NCBI GenBank assembly: GCA_963921825.1
Contig: OY997589.1
Span: 20,233,735 to 20,297,734 of the forward strand
From: Erodium maritimum
Taxonomy: Eukaryota; Streptophyta; Magnoliopsida; Geraniales; Geraniaceae
DNA length: 64,000 bases
Reading direction: 5' to 3'
The notes under the pieces were generated by a model, which worked only from the letters and a program-made list of their open reading frames with translations, was not told where the DNA came from and did not search any database. Positions 9,467-21,386 of the stretch are shown here, piece by piece; the stretch's first letter is position 1; every line of letters begins with the position of its first letter. Both the position numbers and the translations under genes were made by a program.

Positions 9467-9795
9467 GTTGAGGTTAACTAATTTTATTATTAATCAACAT
9501 TAATTACGACATTTAGGTTAGCGTGTGGCGACGACCGATCAAAAATATGCTAATACATCGCCAGGCGTCGTCATGGGGTGAACTGTTTGGACCCGACGTG
9601 ACACTTGGATCCGTAGTGTCAGCGTTTCGCGGAGTCGCCGAGGTATACGACTCGCTCGAACGCTGAAACGCTAAACGAGTCATTGAATTCGACAATCGTT
9701 TGTGCAACGACGATGTTGATTAACGTTGACACCGTCGTCGAGTTTAGCGTTGAACGCTAGTTAGTGACATCGCGCTGCACGTGCTCTTACCCTGT
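9467..9795. repeat. MITE-like hairpin-rich segment
   Basis: A CG-rich segment with strong inverted repeats: AGCGTTTCGCGGAGTCG at about 9620 pairs imperfectly with CGACTCGCTCGAACGCTGAAACGCT (about 9648-9672). GACGACG / CGTCGTC words also recur. It ends at GCACGTGCTCTTA (about 9778-9790), the same TGCTCTTA terminus as at 8491 and 38257. No coding potential was seen. Its left boundary is not defined. Confidence 0.4.
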
Positions 9796-10360
9796 TTTCA
9801 TCCCTAAGATATGCGTATTATTTTAAGGTTTAATTACGTTCACCTACCCCTATTATACACGTTCAACGGATAACCTTTATTTTTAAAAAAATACTAACTC
9901 ATCATATATCAACTTAAAGATATTTTACTGTACAAGTTAAGATTGTACATGTACCCCCAACTTTGTCGTCATGCGTTTCAATCTCAGGAGACATGATCAA
10001 TGACCAAACAAATGACGTACGTACATCGCCTTCCGAATGTACAACAATAACAAATAGAAAATGAACCTCTCACAACTAAACATCCCCAATAATTAACCTG
10101 AAATAGCTACATAAGGCTATGGGTTCCGAAACATAGTACAACACGCGGGAAATGAAATAGCTGCATGGGTTCCAACAACACGTGGGAAATTGAACGACGG
10201 TCAATGCCTGGACTTTCAAGAAAATGTATACCACCACAAAAACCTCACTTCAAATTACTAGGGATGCGACTGCCAAACAACAAATCAACTCTTCTAAGAA
10301 CTGAAAGTAGCAAAACACCATTTGGCTTCATAAAACCAATCCTACGTTCGGATCAGTTCA
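9796..10360. other. Intergenic, nothing recognised
   Basis: AT-rich sequence with short ORFs only. A diverged duplicate, GAAATAGCTACATAAGGCTATGGGTTCC (10101 onwards) against GAAATAGCTGCATGGGTTCC (10152 onwards), is visible. No gene, RNA gene or element end could be supported. Confidence 0.5.
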
Positions 10361-10400
10361 TGAACTTCATGCCAAAGCTGCTCGTAGGTTTCTTGCATTC
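10361..10400 (-). pseudogene. Relic of bHLH last exon
   Basis: The minus strand reads NARNLRAALA then TGA (10367-10369). This matches the last exon of the bHLH gene at 32466-32531 (AKNLRAALP, stop), with about 34 of 37 bases identical around the stop codon. The rest of the exon is replaced by unrelated AT-rich DNA. It is a truncated duplicate of this gene or of a close paralogue. Confidence 0.55.
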
Positions 10401-10558
10401 ATGAGTAACAAGTTTTTTTTCTGTTGCTAAATAATATGCCAGACTAACGTTTTAAATAACAGATGTGTCAATTCACCTTTAACAATTTTTTCTAGCATTC
10501 ATGAGTAACAAGTTTTTTTCTGTTGCTAAATAATATGCCAGACTAACGTTTTAAAATA
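10393..10558. repeat. Tandem duplication (about 67 bp, spaced 102 bp)
   Basis: GCATTCATGAGTAACAAG, a T run, then CTGTTGCTAAATAATATGCC and AGACTAACGTTTTAAA occur at 10395-10460 and again at 10497-10558 with only small length changes. The first copy starts inside the bHLH relic, so the duplication arose after or at the break. Confidence 0.85.
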
Positions 10559-10992
10559 TGTTCTCACTTATCTTTTTGTCTTTTCTTATAATTCATAAGA
10601 AAATTGTTACATAGAAAATTGTTAATGATATATGCATAGGTTGGCTAAAAATTTATTGGTTTTTGGTTTCTTGTTCGAGTCTGACCTAATATCTATTTTT
10701 TTATCAGCAAAGAGTCACAACCACAAACTTGTCATCAAGATGAGCTGCTACTCAACTTCTCTTAATTAACAGTGCTTTCTTCTTCTACTCCGATTGTTCT
10801 TCCTGGTTCCTGGTAGCTTGTTGCTTGGTTATTCTCTCCTCGGTGTAGAGTCCTGGTTCTTTCTCTTCTGCTTCTCGGTGTAGTGTTCAGGATGGTCGCT
10901 TTGTCGACCATCGAACCACCGAGATAGTTGCTTCTTCCTTTACTTCCTTCTCTGCTCTGCTTTTCTAGGCCCGCAACTCTGTTCGATTCATT

Positions 10993-13681
10993 ATGGGTCT
11001 CACCTTAGAAGAGGTCAGTGGGGAGTACGTTGTAGCTCAACCTCAACAGTTCCCCACTCTCCAAGTCTCTTTCCTGGTCTCCTCCAAGACAGGACCATAC
11101 TCTTCCAAGCTTCTCCTAAAGACATGGGCAAAGAGAAAGACAAAGCTCATTAAGAAGAGAGGGGCTCGTTTAAATGATGCTCTTTTCTCCTCTTCTTCGG
11201 ATAGAACACAAGAGTATTCTCGCGGTGGACATACCAAACTTCTTCATGGCCAAAAGATGTTTTATGATAAATACTTCCAACCAATTCTATCAGACACGCA
11301 CTATACCCCTGATCTATCTATTCGAAATGTTGAGTCTGAGCCTTCGAACTTGTCTCTCAGAGGTGGAAAGAAACCAAGCATCATCCACAAAAGTTAGTAA
11401 AGATCAATCAACCCAAGATTCTTCCTCAATGGGTTACCCTCCCCATGGCTTTGAGGGGGTCCAGCCACTTCAATCTAAGAAGAAAAGGAAGTTGTTGCAA
11501 GGCCAAAGTTCAGTCCCTGGTGCAGTCTCAGGAATTACTTATTTCACTGCTTTCATATGCAATATGCCACCCCCAATCTGATTCTAAATGGCTCTCTAGG
11601 TTGTTTAGCAACTGCCCAGGTTTCTGCAAAGCTTTGAGGGCTGCAAGATTAAACTTTAGAGGGAAAGCTTATGGATTTGTGTTTTTTAATGCACATGTTG
11701 CCTTGGATGAAGCCATAGAAAGGTTTAATGGCCATTTCACACTTCACAACAGACTCTTTGTCACCAAAGCAAGGGACATAAGTAAAGATTTTCTCAGACC
11801 ATCAGGGTCCTCTGATCACAATGCCCTTCTCAATTATGATGATTTTCTTCATAAAGGATCCATTCTCTCAAGTCATTGTAGAGTTTTGAAGAGGGCTCAC
11901 TTAGCAGTCACAAATCTTAATCTAAGTGTGGAAGGAATCATGAGGGAAATGGACCTTCAAGATGTCTTTGAAGTCCAACTCATTTCTCTTGGTAATAAAG
12001 CAAGGCTACTCTATTGTCAAGATGAATTGTTTGAGCAAGAAATTATGAAGGAGCAAGACAATTGGTTGCACTCTTGGGTGACAATTCTTCCTCAGTTTGA
12101 TTACTTGTGCAATAATGGGGGCAAGTTTGTTTGGCTAGCCATACATGGTATTCCTTACAAAGGCTGGTGTGAAGAATCTTTTCCAGCTGCTACTGTGGAT
12201 TTTGGGACTGTTATCTTTACTCATCCAATCTCTAAGAAAGGAGTTTATGTTGATATAGCTTATGTGCTAACACATACTGTCAAGCTCCAAGCTTTTTGTG
12301 AAGAAGTTCACATCAGTTTGGGTAATTCTTCATATAAGGTCCTGGTCAACACCATTGACGAGGCTATTCTACCTCCCTTCCCTATCACAAATGCCTCGGA
12401 TAATAACTCAAGCTCCCCTTCCTCATTGGATGCAAATTCTAATGAGAAAATGTCCTCAGAATTTGGTGTGACAATCTCAGATGAAGTGGAAGTTACTTTG
12501 CCAGAGTTGGATATTGATTTGGTGCCTCATTCACCTATTGTTGCTCGGGAAACTTTAGTCAGTCAAGATCATTTAATTATCCAGGAGAATCATGTCTCAT
12601 TAATTGCACCAACAAACATTCCCCTGCAATCTTTCTCTCTAGGTGGAGTAAGTTCTGCTCATCCTCCTTCTTTGTCCCCTCTGCAGGTTATTGAGTCAGA
12701 CCAGTTCTCTCTCCAATCTTGGAAGAACAAATTGTGAAAGACACCTTTGAGTCTGTTGAAGAACAATCTCAGGAGCTAGGGGCTCAACAAATCTCTACAG
12801 TGTTGGTTTCAAAGTCTCCACATCTTCATCATGATCCTTCTCTTATTGATCAGAGTGCTAACTCAGACTTTGCAACTCAGTTTTCAAATCTGAAAGGGGA
12901 TGCCTCTCATATTCCAAGCACAAGTTCTATCACCTCTCATACTCTACAATTCTTAGAAGAATCATCTTTTGAATTAAATCATAATCCTGAGGGTAATAGA
13001 GTTATCCAGCCCCTTATCAAGAGCCAATCTATTTTAATACATTCAAGTACAGAAGGTGATGTGTATTTAATGAAGGGTGAGGCTCAAGGTGAAGCTGATT
13101 TTAGTCCCAATAAACCTCCAATCTCTACTGACATAGAAGAGGATTTGCGCCCCTTACCTTCTACATCAAGGGATCTTGTGGGCCTTGACTTCCTTCTTAG
13201 TGGAAATTCTCAAACTGAGAATCTATCTCCCCTCCTCCTTCAGTTAGAACGGTCTCAAGTTAATGAGGTAGCTGATTTCTTGGGTCTGAAAAAATCCTCT
13301 ACTCCCTCTACTATGCCAAAGGTCAGTTGCAAGAAGAAAAAAGGAATTAAAGGCAGCTCTCCTCATTCCTACAGTACCAGATCAAAGTTCAAAAATGCAG
13401 ACACCTCCATTGTTGCATCACCTGTTTTAACTCCTACTCAACTCAATAAAAGGAGCTTTTTGGAAGAAGATTCAATAGCAAAAAAAGCTTGGGGTTTTGG
13501 TAAATCCATTGGGCTAAAATCAAGTGTAGCAGATCATATTATTCTGAATCAGATTGCTGATTTTGAAGAATTCAAAAATCCTACAGTTGACTTCGATGCG
13601 GGTTCAGAGAATGAGTTTGTAGATTTGGATAAGGATTCTGACTCTAGATTCAGGTTGGAAAAAGGCTCCAACTGCATTTAA
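10993..13681 (+). pseudogene. LINE ORF1 (RNA-binding protein), frameshifted
   Basis: Three consecutive frames make up one protein. The N-terminus starts at 10993 (MGLTLEEVSGEYVV) and is basic. The central part (11445-12737) has an RRM-like fold with RNP1-like KAYGFVFFNA and RNP2-like RLFVTKA, then a DUF4283-type region including KGWCEESFPAATVDFG and CKA-like segments. The C-terminus (12719-13681) is Ser/Glu-rich and low in complexity, ending in a basic patch (KKKKGIKGSS) and an acidic tail. Frameshifts lie near 11390-11450 and 12720. LINE ORF1 proteins coat the element RNA and assist target-primed reverse transcription. No CCHC knuckle was seen in this copy. Confidence 0.78.
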
Positions 13682-13695
13682 TCTCCTTAACTCTC

Positions 13696-16182
13696 ATGAA
13701 ATTCCTCTCATGGAACATGAAAGGTATCTCCTCTCAATAGAAGAGGAGAAACTTTAGTTCCTTGGCAGCCAAGCATGCTCCAAACTTTATACTTATTCAA
13801 GAATCAAAGCTGGATTCATTTCCTATAAATTTTCTAAGAAGCTGTGGTTTTACTTGGGGCTGGGATTCTTGTCATACAGATGCTATTGACACCTCAGGAG
13901 GCTTAATCTCTATGTGGAAATCTAGAGATTTTTCTTTTCATCATGCTGAGGAAAAAAAGGGTGATTTAATTTGGTATGGGAAGCTAGTCTCCTGCCAATC
14001 TTCTTGCCGCATTATCAATATCTATGATCCCTCTTCTACTGCTGATAGGAAAATTTTATGGCTGGCCTTGGAGGAAGTGATCCAAGCCTTGCCATCTCCT
14101 ACACTTTTTCTTTTAGGGGGAGACTTTAATGCTATAAGTTATGTGCTAGAAAGATCTTCTCAGAGATCAGGTGGTTCAGATATGAGGCTTTTCATAATTT
14201 TATTCTCAACAATGGACTCATTAATCTGCCTCTTAATGGTGGCAAATTTACTTTGTTTGGTCCTGATTCTAGAGTTTCCAGAATAGACAGGTTTCTCATC
14301 TCTCAGGAATTTTTGGCCAAATTCAAAATTCTTTCTCAGGTTTGTCAAACCAGATCTATTTCAGATCACAATCCCTTAATACTCTTTGATAGCCTTAAGG
14401 ATTGCGGACCTAGACCCTTCAAATTTTTAAATATTTGGGCTGAGGATCCAAGGTTTTTTGATGTTGTCAAAAAATTTTGGTCATCTTATAATATCCAAGG
14501 TCAACCACATTATGTGATATGGATGAAATTTAAGTTGGTTAAGGAAGACTTAAAGAAATGGAATCTGGAGGTTTTTGGGCATTTGGAAACTCTAATAGCC
14601 CTATTGACAACTACTATTGACAAGTTGGACTCAATTGTGGAATCAAGACCTCTTACCTCTTCAGAATGTACGAATAGAGGTGAGTTGAAGGCTCAGTTAA
14701 TCCAAAAGTATAAGCTCATGTCAAAACTTTGGAGTCAAAAGGCAACGAAGAAATGGTTTGATGATGGAGATAAAGGCTCCAAATATTTTCATAGAGTAGC
14801 CAATTTCAAAGGAGCTGGAAAATTGATTGATCAGATTTGGTTTAAAGAAAGGTTAATGTCTTCCCCTCAAGAAATAAAAGTAGATGCAGCTGACCATTTT
14901 GCTACAAGATTTACTGAGGGAAAACACACTGATATCTCCCTTCAAGACTTGGATTTTAAAAGTATATCCTCTGATCAAGCTATGTGGCTGGAGAGACCTT
15001 TCTCTGAGGAAGAAATATTGCAGGCAATAATGGCTTGCAAGGCTGAGAAGGCAACAGGCCCTGATGGTTTTACACTGAAGTTCTTCCAAATATGTTGGGA
15101 AATCATTAAAGAAGACCTTCTAACTTTTTTTCACAGCTTCTACCACTCTGGCCAACTGGGAAAAGGCCTCAACTCCTCCTTCATCACATTAATTCCAAAG
15201 AACAAAGCACCTTTGTCATTTGATGATTTCAGACCCATAAGCCTTATGGGAGGGGTTTATAAAATACTCTCCAAGCTCCTGTCCTTTAGACTAAAACAGG
15301 TTATAAGCTTCATTGTTGGAGAGGAATAGTCAGGCTTCATCAAGGACAGACAAATAATTGATGGGATTCTTATTGCCTTTGAAGTGGTGGATTATATAAA
15401 ATGCATAAATCAAAAGGCCATAATATTTAAGGCAGATTTTGACAAGGCCTTTGACAAGGTTAGTTGGGGTTATCTGATGAAAACATTGACCAGAATGGGG
15501 TTTGGCTACAAATGGAAGTTATGGATTATGTCTTGTCTCAGAACAAATGTCTCAGTCCTAGTAAATGGATCACCAAGCCCTGATTTCAAGTTGTGAAGAG
15601 GACTCAGACTAGGATGTTCCCTCTCTCCCCTCTTATTTGTAATAGCTGCTGAGGGATTGAATCAGATCATAAAAGCCAGCTTGCATCAAAGACTTTTTGA
15701 TGGCATTCAATTCCATCAAGATGGGCCATCAATCTCTCATATGCAGTTTGCAGATGACATTATGTTCTTCATTAAAGCCACTAAAACAGGTGCCTTGTGT
15801 CTCAAGCTAGCTCTGACAATTTTCAAATTAGCTTCTGGCTTAACTGTGAACTATGATAAATATGTTGCTTACCTAATGAATTTAGAGGGAGAGGAAGAAC
15901 AAGCCTTATTGCAAATATTAGACTGTATTAGTGGGAGCTACCAACCACCTATCTAGGATTTCCTTTGGGAGCAAACACTAGAAGGATTAAAACCTGGGAT
16001 TTGATTATAGAAAAATTCAAGATGGCATGTGGCAAGAAAAACTTTTATCTCTAGGGGGAGAATCACTCTTATTAGATCTACTTTGAGTGCTCTCCCTCTC
16101 TACTTCTTCTTAGTAATTAAGGCCCCAAAGAAAGTTCTGAGAGAAATGGAGTCTTGGCAAAGGAGATTCTTATGGCATGGCA
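13696..16182 (+). pseudogene. LINE ORF2 first part: AP endonuclease and reverse transcriptase
   Basis: ORF2 starts ATG at 13696 (MKFLSWNMKGISS), followed at once by a TAG. The endonuclease shows FILIQESKLDS, GGDFNAI, SRIDRFLIS and SDHNPLILF, with a frameshift near 14180. The RT follows: KATGPDGFTLKFFQ, LNSSFITLIPK, the FRPISL...YKILSKLLSFRL block, a TAG at 15327-15329 where related proteins have Gln (GEE-stop-SGF), FKADFDKAFDKVSWGYL, the catalytic QFADDIMFF and ASGLTVNYDK. A second stop at 15594 and a frameshift near 15945 follow. Coding then runs to WQRRFLWHGNS, where the solo LTR is inserted. Nicking and target-primed reverse transcription would be the role if intact. Confidence 0.88.
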
Positions 16183-16975
16183 ATTCTTGTCACGCCCCAA
16201 ATCTGGTATTGACCGGACTCGAGATGTGACTTAAGGATGAAACAAAGTATAATAATAAAAGTATCATCAAATCAATATAACTCTCTTGAAGTTAGTTCAA
16301 TCAAAATATCTCAAGTAAAAACTTATAATAAATCCTTTAACATAGGGTTCATAACCAAAAATAAGACCATAACTGTCTCTAAAGTAAGTGCACACGGACC
16401 CACAGAAGCTCTCGAGCCTTGAGTCCACTACTCATCACGCAAGCCTGTAAAACAGTGAATAAACAGATAGGGGTGAGCTTACGCTCAGTAGGGAAAATAA
16501 ATAACAAGGACATGCCTTTGAGTTTAATAATTAGAAAATTCACAATCTTAGTTCGAGTCTCAATAATACGAAGAACTAAGAATACATTGTTAAACGGGAA
16601 TAAAACGGGTATTTAACGCTTTTAAGAAGATAGTTATAATCATAGAAATTAAGGGAAATAATACATTTCTTAATGATCAACAGAAGATAGAGCATTTAAG
16701 TGCCACCGTGGGACATGAAGTCACCACACTCTGATCCACAATACTCTTTGTGTCATGTTGGATTTTCCCACGGCCCAGAGGAGACGCATGACATCAAAAA
16801 GACGTATAACGTCGAGAATACCGAAAACATCCATATGAGGACGCATTCGTCAGGACCCTCGGAAACGTCTCCAAAATACCATGAATCATCGGGAACCGAG
16901 GTAATGCTCCCGCAGGACGCATACACTAGGGTGAATCAACAAGTAACCATTCCCCGCAGGGTAAACCACCCAATT

Positions 16976-17094
16976 GCCCCGCAGGGTCCAATAATCAATG
17001 CCCTGTAGGGTCCAATAATCAATGCCCCGTAGGGTCCAATAATCAATGCCCCGTAGGGTCCAATAATCAATGCCCCGCAGGGTCCAATCTGCCT
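16976..17094. repeat. 24-bp minisatellite in LTR
   Basis: About five head-to-tail copies of GCCCCGTAGGGTCCAATAAT(CAAT), with C/T and G/A changes between units. The preceding GCAGGGTAAACCACCC words are diverged units. No unique spacers exist. Confidence 0.9.
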
Positions 17095-18610
17095 GCTATG
17101 ATACTACCCCACACCGGCATTCCCTTCGGTGTAGGTACCATACCGGATACCAAGTCATCGGCTTAGGTACTACCCCACACCAGTATTCCCATTGGTGTAG
17201 GTACCATACAAGCACTACCCCACCCCCAGCGTGGGTGCCATACCGATATAGAACCCAACTTAAAGACTCACAAGAGGATAACATACTAAACAATCATGGA
17301 GCAACCAACGCTTAACAAATCACAATTCTATCACAACACACCACAAGAATCAATATAACTTAACACTTACCGATTACTTACCAATCGCACTCCATCGGTC
17401 TATCAATCACCCGATCATGTACCATTTAGCACAAAAAATTACACCCAACGTTCATACAATCCTTCATCCAAGCATTCGATCAAATAAGCATTCAAGTTCA
17501 ACATTCAAATCATCTAGTTGCATTAGACTCTTAGCTTATCCAAACTAGGCAACCAAGACATGTGAGGCAAACACAAACAATCCTAGGGCTCATCTCGGCC
17601 TTTCTACCAGTAAATCAATTCCCAAGTATTGAAAGCGAGTTGCACTAGTTATTCACATCCTACGCATGCATACTAGACACATCCGGTTATTAGTAATTGA
17701 AAGACAATTATTCTAGTTATTCGCATCCTATAGGCAATTCTAGGACCTTTCCGATTTTATTAACCTAATAGGCATACTAGGTGTCGAAATACACGAGTAG
17801 TTAGTACTTTCCCTACCTTGTGGTCTTCCTCTAACAATACTTCTAGTTGACGAAAATCGGCTAGCTTCCCATCCGTTCTTCACACGGGTCCCCAAGTAGT
17901 CTTCGTCCCTCGAGCTTGATTCCAAGGTCTTGGAACACAATTAAACTCTAATTAAAGGCTAACAAAAGTGCAAGCAAAGTTCCAAAATCATTCCCAAGAG
18001 CCCGGTTCACAACAAAGATCGAATTTTGATGAAAAACACCTAAAAGAACCAAAAACTGGTCTGTCACGGAATGGGTCACGGAACCGTGACACCACCTGTC
18101 ACGGATGACGTCACGGGACTGTGACGTGTGCCGTCACGGACTCCATCACGGAGCCGTGACGTCGCCCGTCACGGTATCCGTCACGGATCCGTGGCAAACC
18201 TTGGCAGACTCGCCCTTCTTCAACCACCAGCTCCTTTTCCCCGAAATCAACACAAAAACTCCATTTTCAGTCCATCAAAACTCCCAAAACAGTTAAATAA
18301 CATCAAAGCTCCTCTACCCAAGGTAGGAATCATCAAAACCCCAACAATCCCAGAGATTTCCAACTCCAAAAACCCAATAAAACTCAAGGATTTCAATCAC
18401 AAAAAAACAAATACTTCTCTACAACAACATCTAACACTAAGAGAAACAAACCCAACAACTTGTAGCAAAAACCAAGGAAAACCCATGAAATGAAATTGAT
18501 GGAAAAGAGATTTTGATAGTGTTCTTACCTTTAGGAGAATGAGATGGAGAAGATGGTGAGGTTTTTGGAGAGTAGAAGACACCAACTTGGATCAAAGAGC
18601 TTCCTTTTCC

Positions 18611-18657
18611 CTTTCTTCTTCTTCTTCTTCTTCTTCTTCTTCTTCTTCTTCTTCTTC
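18611..18657. repeat. (CTT)n microsatellite
   Basis: About 15 CTT triplets inside the solo LTR. The Glu-rich minus-strand ORF over it is an artefact of the repeat. Confidence 0.95.
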
Positions 18658-19142
18658 AAGACACTCTTGTTCTTCCTCCTCTCCTTTTTCTCTCTCAATT
18701 TCGGCTACAACAAACACAATGAGCTGAATTTTGGTCTTCATTTTCCTTAAAAGACCTAAATTGAGAAAAGACCAAAAGCCCCTTTGGGTGCTTATCCACT
18801 TAAGGACAAAAGGGAGGGGTAAATGGGTATTTTTGACCTCTTTTCTTCCCCTCCAAGCTAATGGGGACAAGTGTCCAAGTAGGGACCACTTGTCCTCTTG
18901 ATTTATCCGTTTTAATCGATAAAAAGGGTCATGTTGACCGAAAATTGACCGTTAACAAATTACAGTCAAAATACTGGAAATGGCCCAACTAAGCTAACCG
19001 TGATAATGGCTAAGCTCTTTGGGCCCCGGAAAGGTCCTGAATGAACTCCGGAAGTCATCGGTTGACTTTCCCGGCCGAAAGTCAAACTTCGTCGAAATCC
19101 ACCGGTTCGACCGGGATCGACCAGGGCGACTCTTACAATTCT

Positions 19143-20111
19143 TCTCCCAGAGCTTTTTGCAAAGTTAATTGGAACAAGGTGTGTAGATAAAAAAAAGGGA
19201 GGGATATGTATAAAAAGTTAGGCCAGAATGAATATAGCTCTTCTGGCCAAGTGGTGGTGGAGGTTTGCTTTGGACAATAACTCTCTTTGGAAAAGGGTAA
19301 TCTACAACAAGTTTGGTTGGAAGGTCACAGATTGGGACCTATCTGATTTTTCTGAAGTGGGAGGCTCTAGTCTTATGAATCATATCTTGGCCATGAATGA
19401 CGATCTTGATTTTAAAAATCTTTTTGGCATTACTGGCCTCTCTTGGAAAATTTGAAATGGAGAAAGAATTTACTTTTGGACTGATATCTGGTGGGGGGAA
19501 TTCTCTTTGCAGACTCTTTTTCTAAGGCTTTACTACTTATCTAAGAAGAAAAAATTGCTAGTGGCTCAGGCCTGTTTGGAGGGTCATTGGGAGCTAAGTT
19601 TTAGGAGAACTCCTAGAGGGAGAACTGAATCAGATCTTATCTCCCTCAATTTAATTTTAGAGGGTGTCTCACTCTCTCAGGGGCCTGATTTACTTGTTTT
19701 GGCAGGTGATCCTAAAGGGTTCTCAGTTAAAAAAACTATTTGTTGTTAGATAATCTTGCTTCATCCTCAGCTATAATGGCCCCTTGGTCCAAGGCTCTCT
19801 GGATTCCTGGCATACCCCCCAAAATCTCAGCTTTTTGTTGGCTCTCTTGTTTAGAGGCCATACCAACCAGATGCTTCCTGGACTCAAGGGGGGTGAATCT
19901 CTTTCTTCAAGGGCTGCTATGTCCAGTGTGTAACAATGACTTGAAGATACCTCTCATACCTTGCTGCATTGTGACAAATCTTGGAAAATTTAGGGTCTTA
20001 TCTTCTCTTGGTGGGGAATTAATGGGGCAGTGCCTTCTTCCATCAAATTGCTATTTTCTTCTTGGGGCTCATTGGTCTCCTCTCCCTCAAAAAAGGGTTG
20101 GAAGAATATAA
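19143..20111 (+). pseudogene. LINE ORF2 second part: post-RT and zinc-binding tail
   Basis: Continuation of ORF2 to the right of the solo LTR: LLAKWWWRFALDNNSLWKRV, YNKFGWK, then after a TGA ERIYFWTDIWWGE, and the zf-RVT-like segment WSKALWIPGIPPKISAFCWL...TRCFLDSRGV...LLCPVCNND. These blocks follow the RT in plant LINE ORF2 proteins. Stops at 19453 and 19747 and frameshifts break it. In the uninterrupted element FLWHGNS is followed directly by this part. Confidence 0.82.
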
Positions 20112-21370
20112 TACTCATCACCTGTTAGCAGGTTTGGATAGCCAGTAACCAAGCTCTTTTTTAGAACAATTTCCTCACTTCAGAGGAGATCTTTGGCAAA
20201 ATTCAAAATCAGGCTTATTCTTGGGAATGGTTTAATTTCTCAAAGGAGGGTTACTATTTCTCATTCAAGGCCTGGTCTTTCTCCCCTCAAATTTGTCAAT
20301 ACAAGATGAGGGTCTCTTAACTCTCATTTAGGCACTTGTCATCCTGATCCATAAGTGCTGCTACTGGATATTCTGAAGGTGCCTTCTGGATGGATTTCTT
20401 CTTTAGGGCAGGGTTTTGGGTTGGGTTGGGGGCTGGGATGGGTACTGAAGTGAGGTTGGTAAGGTTTCTTGTTGAGTTCTTTGGTAGCCTGTCTTTTTAG
20501 GCTCTGTGAGTGGGTGTTCTTCCCCTTCTCCCCCTCCCCTTCTCTGTGTGTGGGTAGGTTGTTGTAGGTTTGAGTGTATTTTCTTTGCTTTGCGCTGCTG
20601 TTGTGTTCTGCAGGTGACTTTGTGGTGTCCTTAGTGTGCTGATGCTCTCTTCTAACTACTCTTGCTGCTTCCAAAAGATTACACACTCATTTCAAAGTGT
20701 AATGCCTATTCTTGGATAAATGTGACTTATTGGTTTAGCTGCTTGTTTACTTCTCTACTACCAGAAATTTCTCGTTTGGCTATCTTCCTCTGGAATTGCT
20801 GCTGCTCAACTGAAGTCTGAAGACTGAGGTTTTCATTAACCTCTTCATTGCTGGTTCTTGCCTCTTTTTTTTGGAGTGCAATCTGCATATTTTGAGGGCA
20901 GACAAGGTTTGGAAATATATTTGTTGATGGTTCACTTCTTTTCTGCCAGAAATTACATTTTTGGCTCTCTTCCTCTGGTTTGGTTACTGTCCATCTGAAT
21001 ACTGAACAATGAGGTTTACAAAGACCTCTTCATTGTTGGATCCTGCCTACATTATTGGAGTGCACTCTGCATAATTGGAGGGCAGACAAGCTTTTGAATT
21101 TTAATTCTTCTTGAGGAGTTCTTCACACCAGTGTTGCTTCAGCTACCCTATTCTGGTATTAAGGGACTCTCTTGGTGCCTAATAATGGTTTCCTCTTTAC
21201 AAGGTGCAAACGGTTTTAGGGTGTTGGATTTTGTGGCGTGTGTCTCAAGCAAGCCCCCTTTTTTTCTCAAGTTAAAGTTATGGGTAGTGGTAGTGGAAAT
21301 TCCTTGTTGTAATGCTTTGTTGTACCTCCTTTTTCATCCCGAAAAAGGTTTTTAATCTAAATATGTTTTG
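20112..21370 (+). other. LINE 3' untranslated region with internal duplication
   Basis: No coding sequence was recognised. Two diverged units of about 175 bp (about 20757-20935 and 20940-21110) each run from CCAGAAATT through GAGGTTT...CTCTTCATTG, TGGAGTGCA/TGGAGTGCAC and GAGGGCAGACAAG. The region ends in the terminal block TTTTTAATCTAAATATG. Confidence 0.7.
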
Positions 21371-21386
21371 CTGATAAAAAAAAAGA
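21371..21386 (+). other. LINE 3' terminus and oligo(A) tail
   Basis: GCTGATAAAAAAAAA closes the LINE. GCTGATAAAA-type ends are typical of plant L1 elements. A target duplication after it (GAGAATTTAAATTAAT) was not found upstream. Confidence 0.75.

Larger units (their letters stand above)
16188..19137 (-). repeat. Solo Tekay-like gypsy LTR
   Basis: A 2950-bp LTR in reverse orientation: the left edge is TGTCACGCCCCAAATC and the right edge is GACTCTTACA. It is flanked by the perfect 5-bp duplication ATTCT (16183-16187 and 19138-19142). No internal domain is present, so this is the footprint of LTR-LTR recombination after insertion into the LINE RT tail. It contains the 24-bp minisatellite, the palindromic TGACG cluster (18062-18200), a CTT microsatellite and the inverted W-box pair (19062-19086). 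Confidence 0.95.
10741..21386 (+). mobile_element. L1-type LINE interrupted by a solo LTR
   Basis: A plant L1 element on the plus strand: a 5' UTR rich in CTTCTTC/CGGTGTAG words, ORF1 (RRM-like and DUF4283-like), ORF2 (endonuclease, RT, zinc-binding tail), a long 3' UTR, and a terminal TTTGCTGATAAAAAAAAA tail ending near 21386. Without the 2955-bp solo LTR plus its TSD it is about 7.7 kb. The exact 5' end and target duplication could not be found. ORF1 and ORF2 carry several frameshifts and stops, so the element is dead. Confidence 0.85.

Noticed and set aside
16976-17094. Regular 24-bp repeats that might suggest a CRISPR array
   Set aside because: Units are directly head to tail with no unique spacers, inside an LTR of a plant genome.
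18592-18870. Glu-rich minus-strand ORF
   Set aside because: It is a translation of the (CTT)n microsatellite and LTR sequence.
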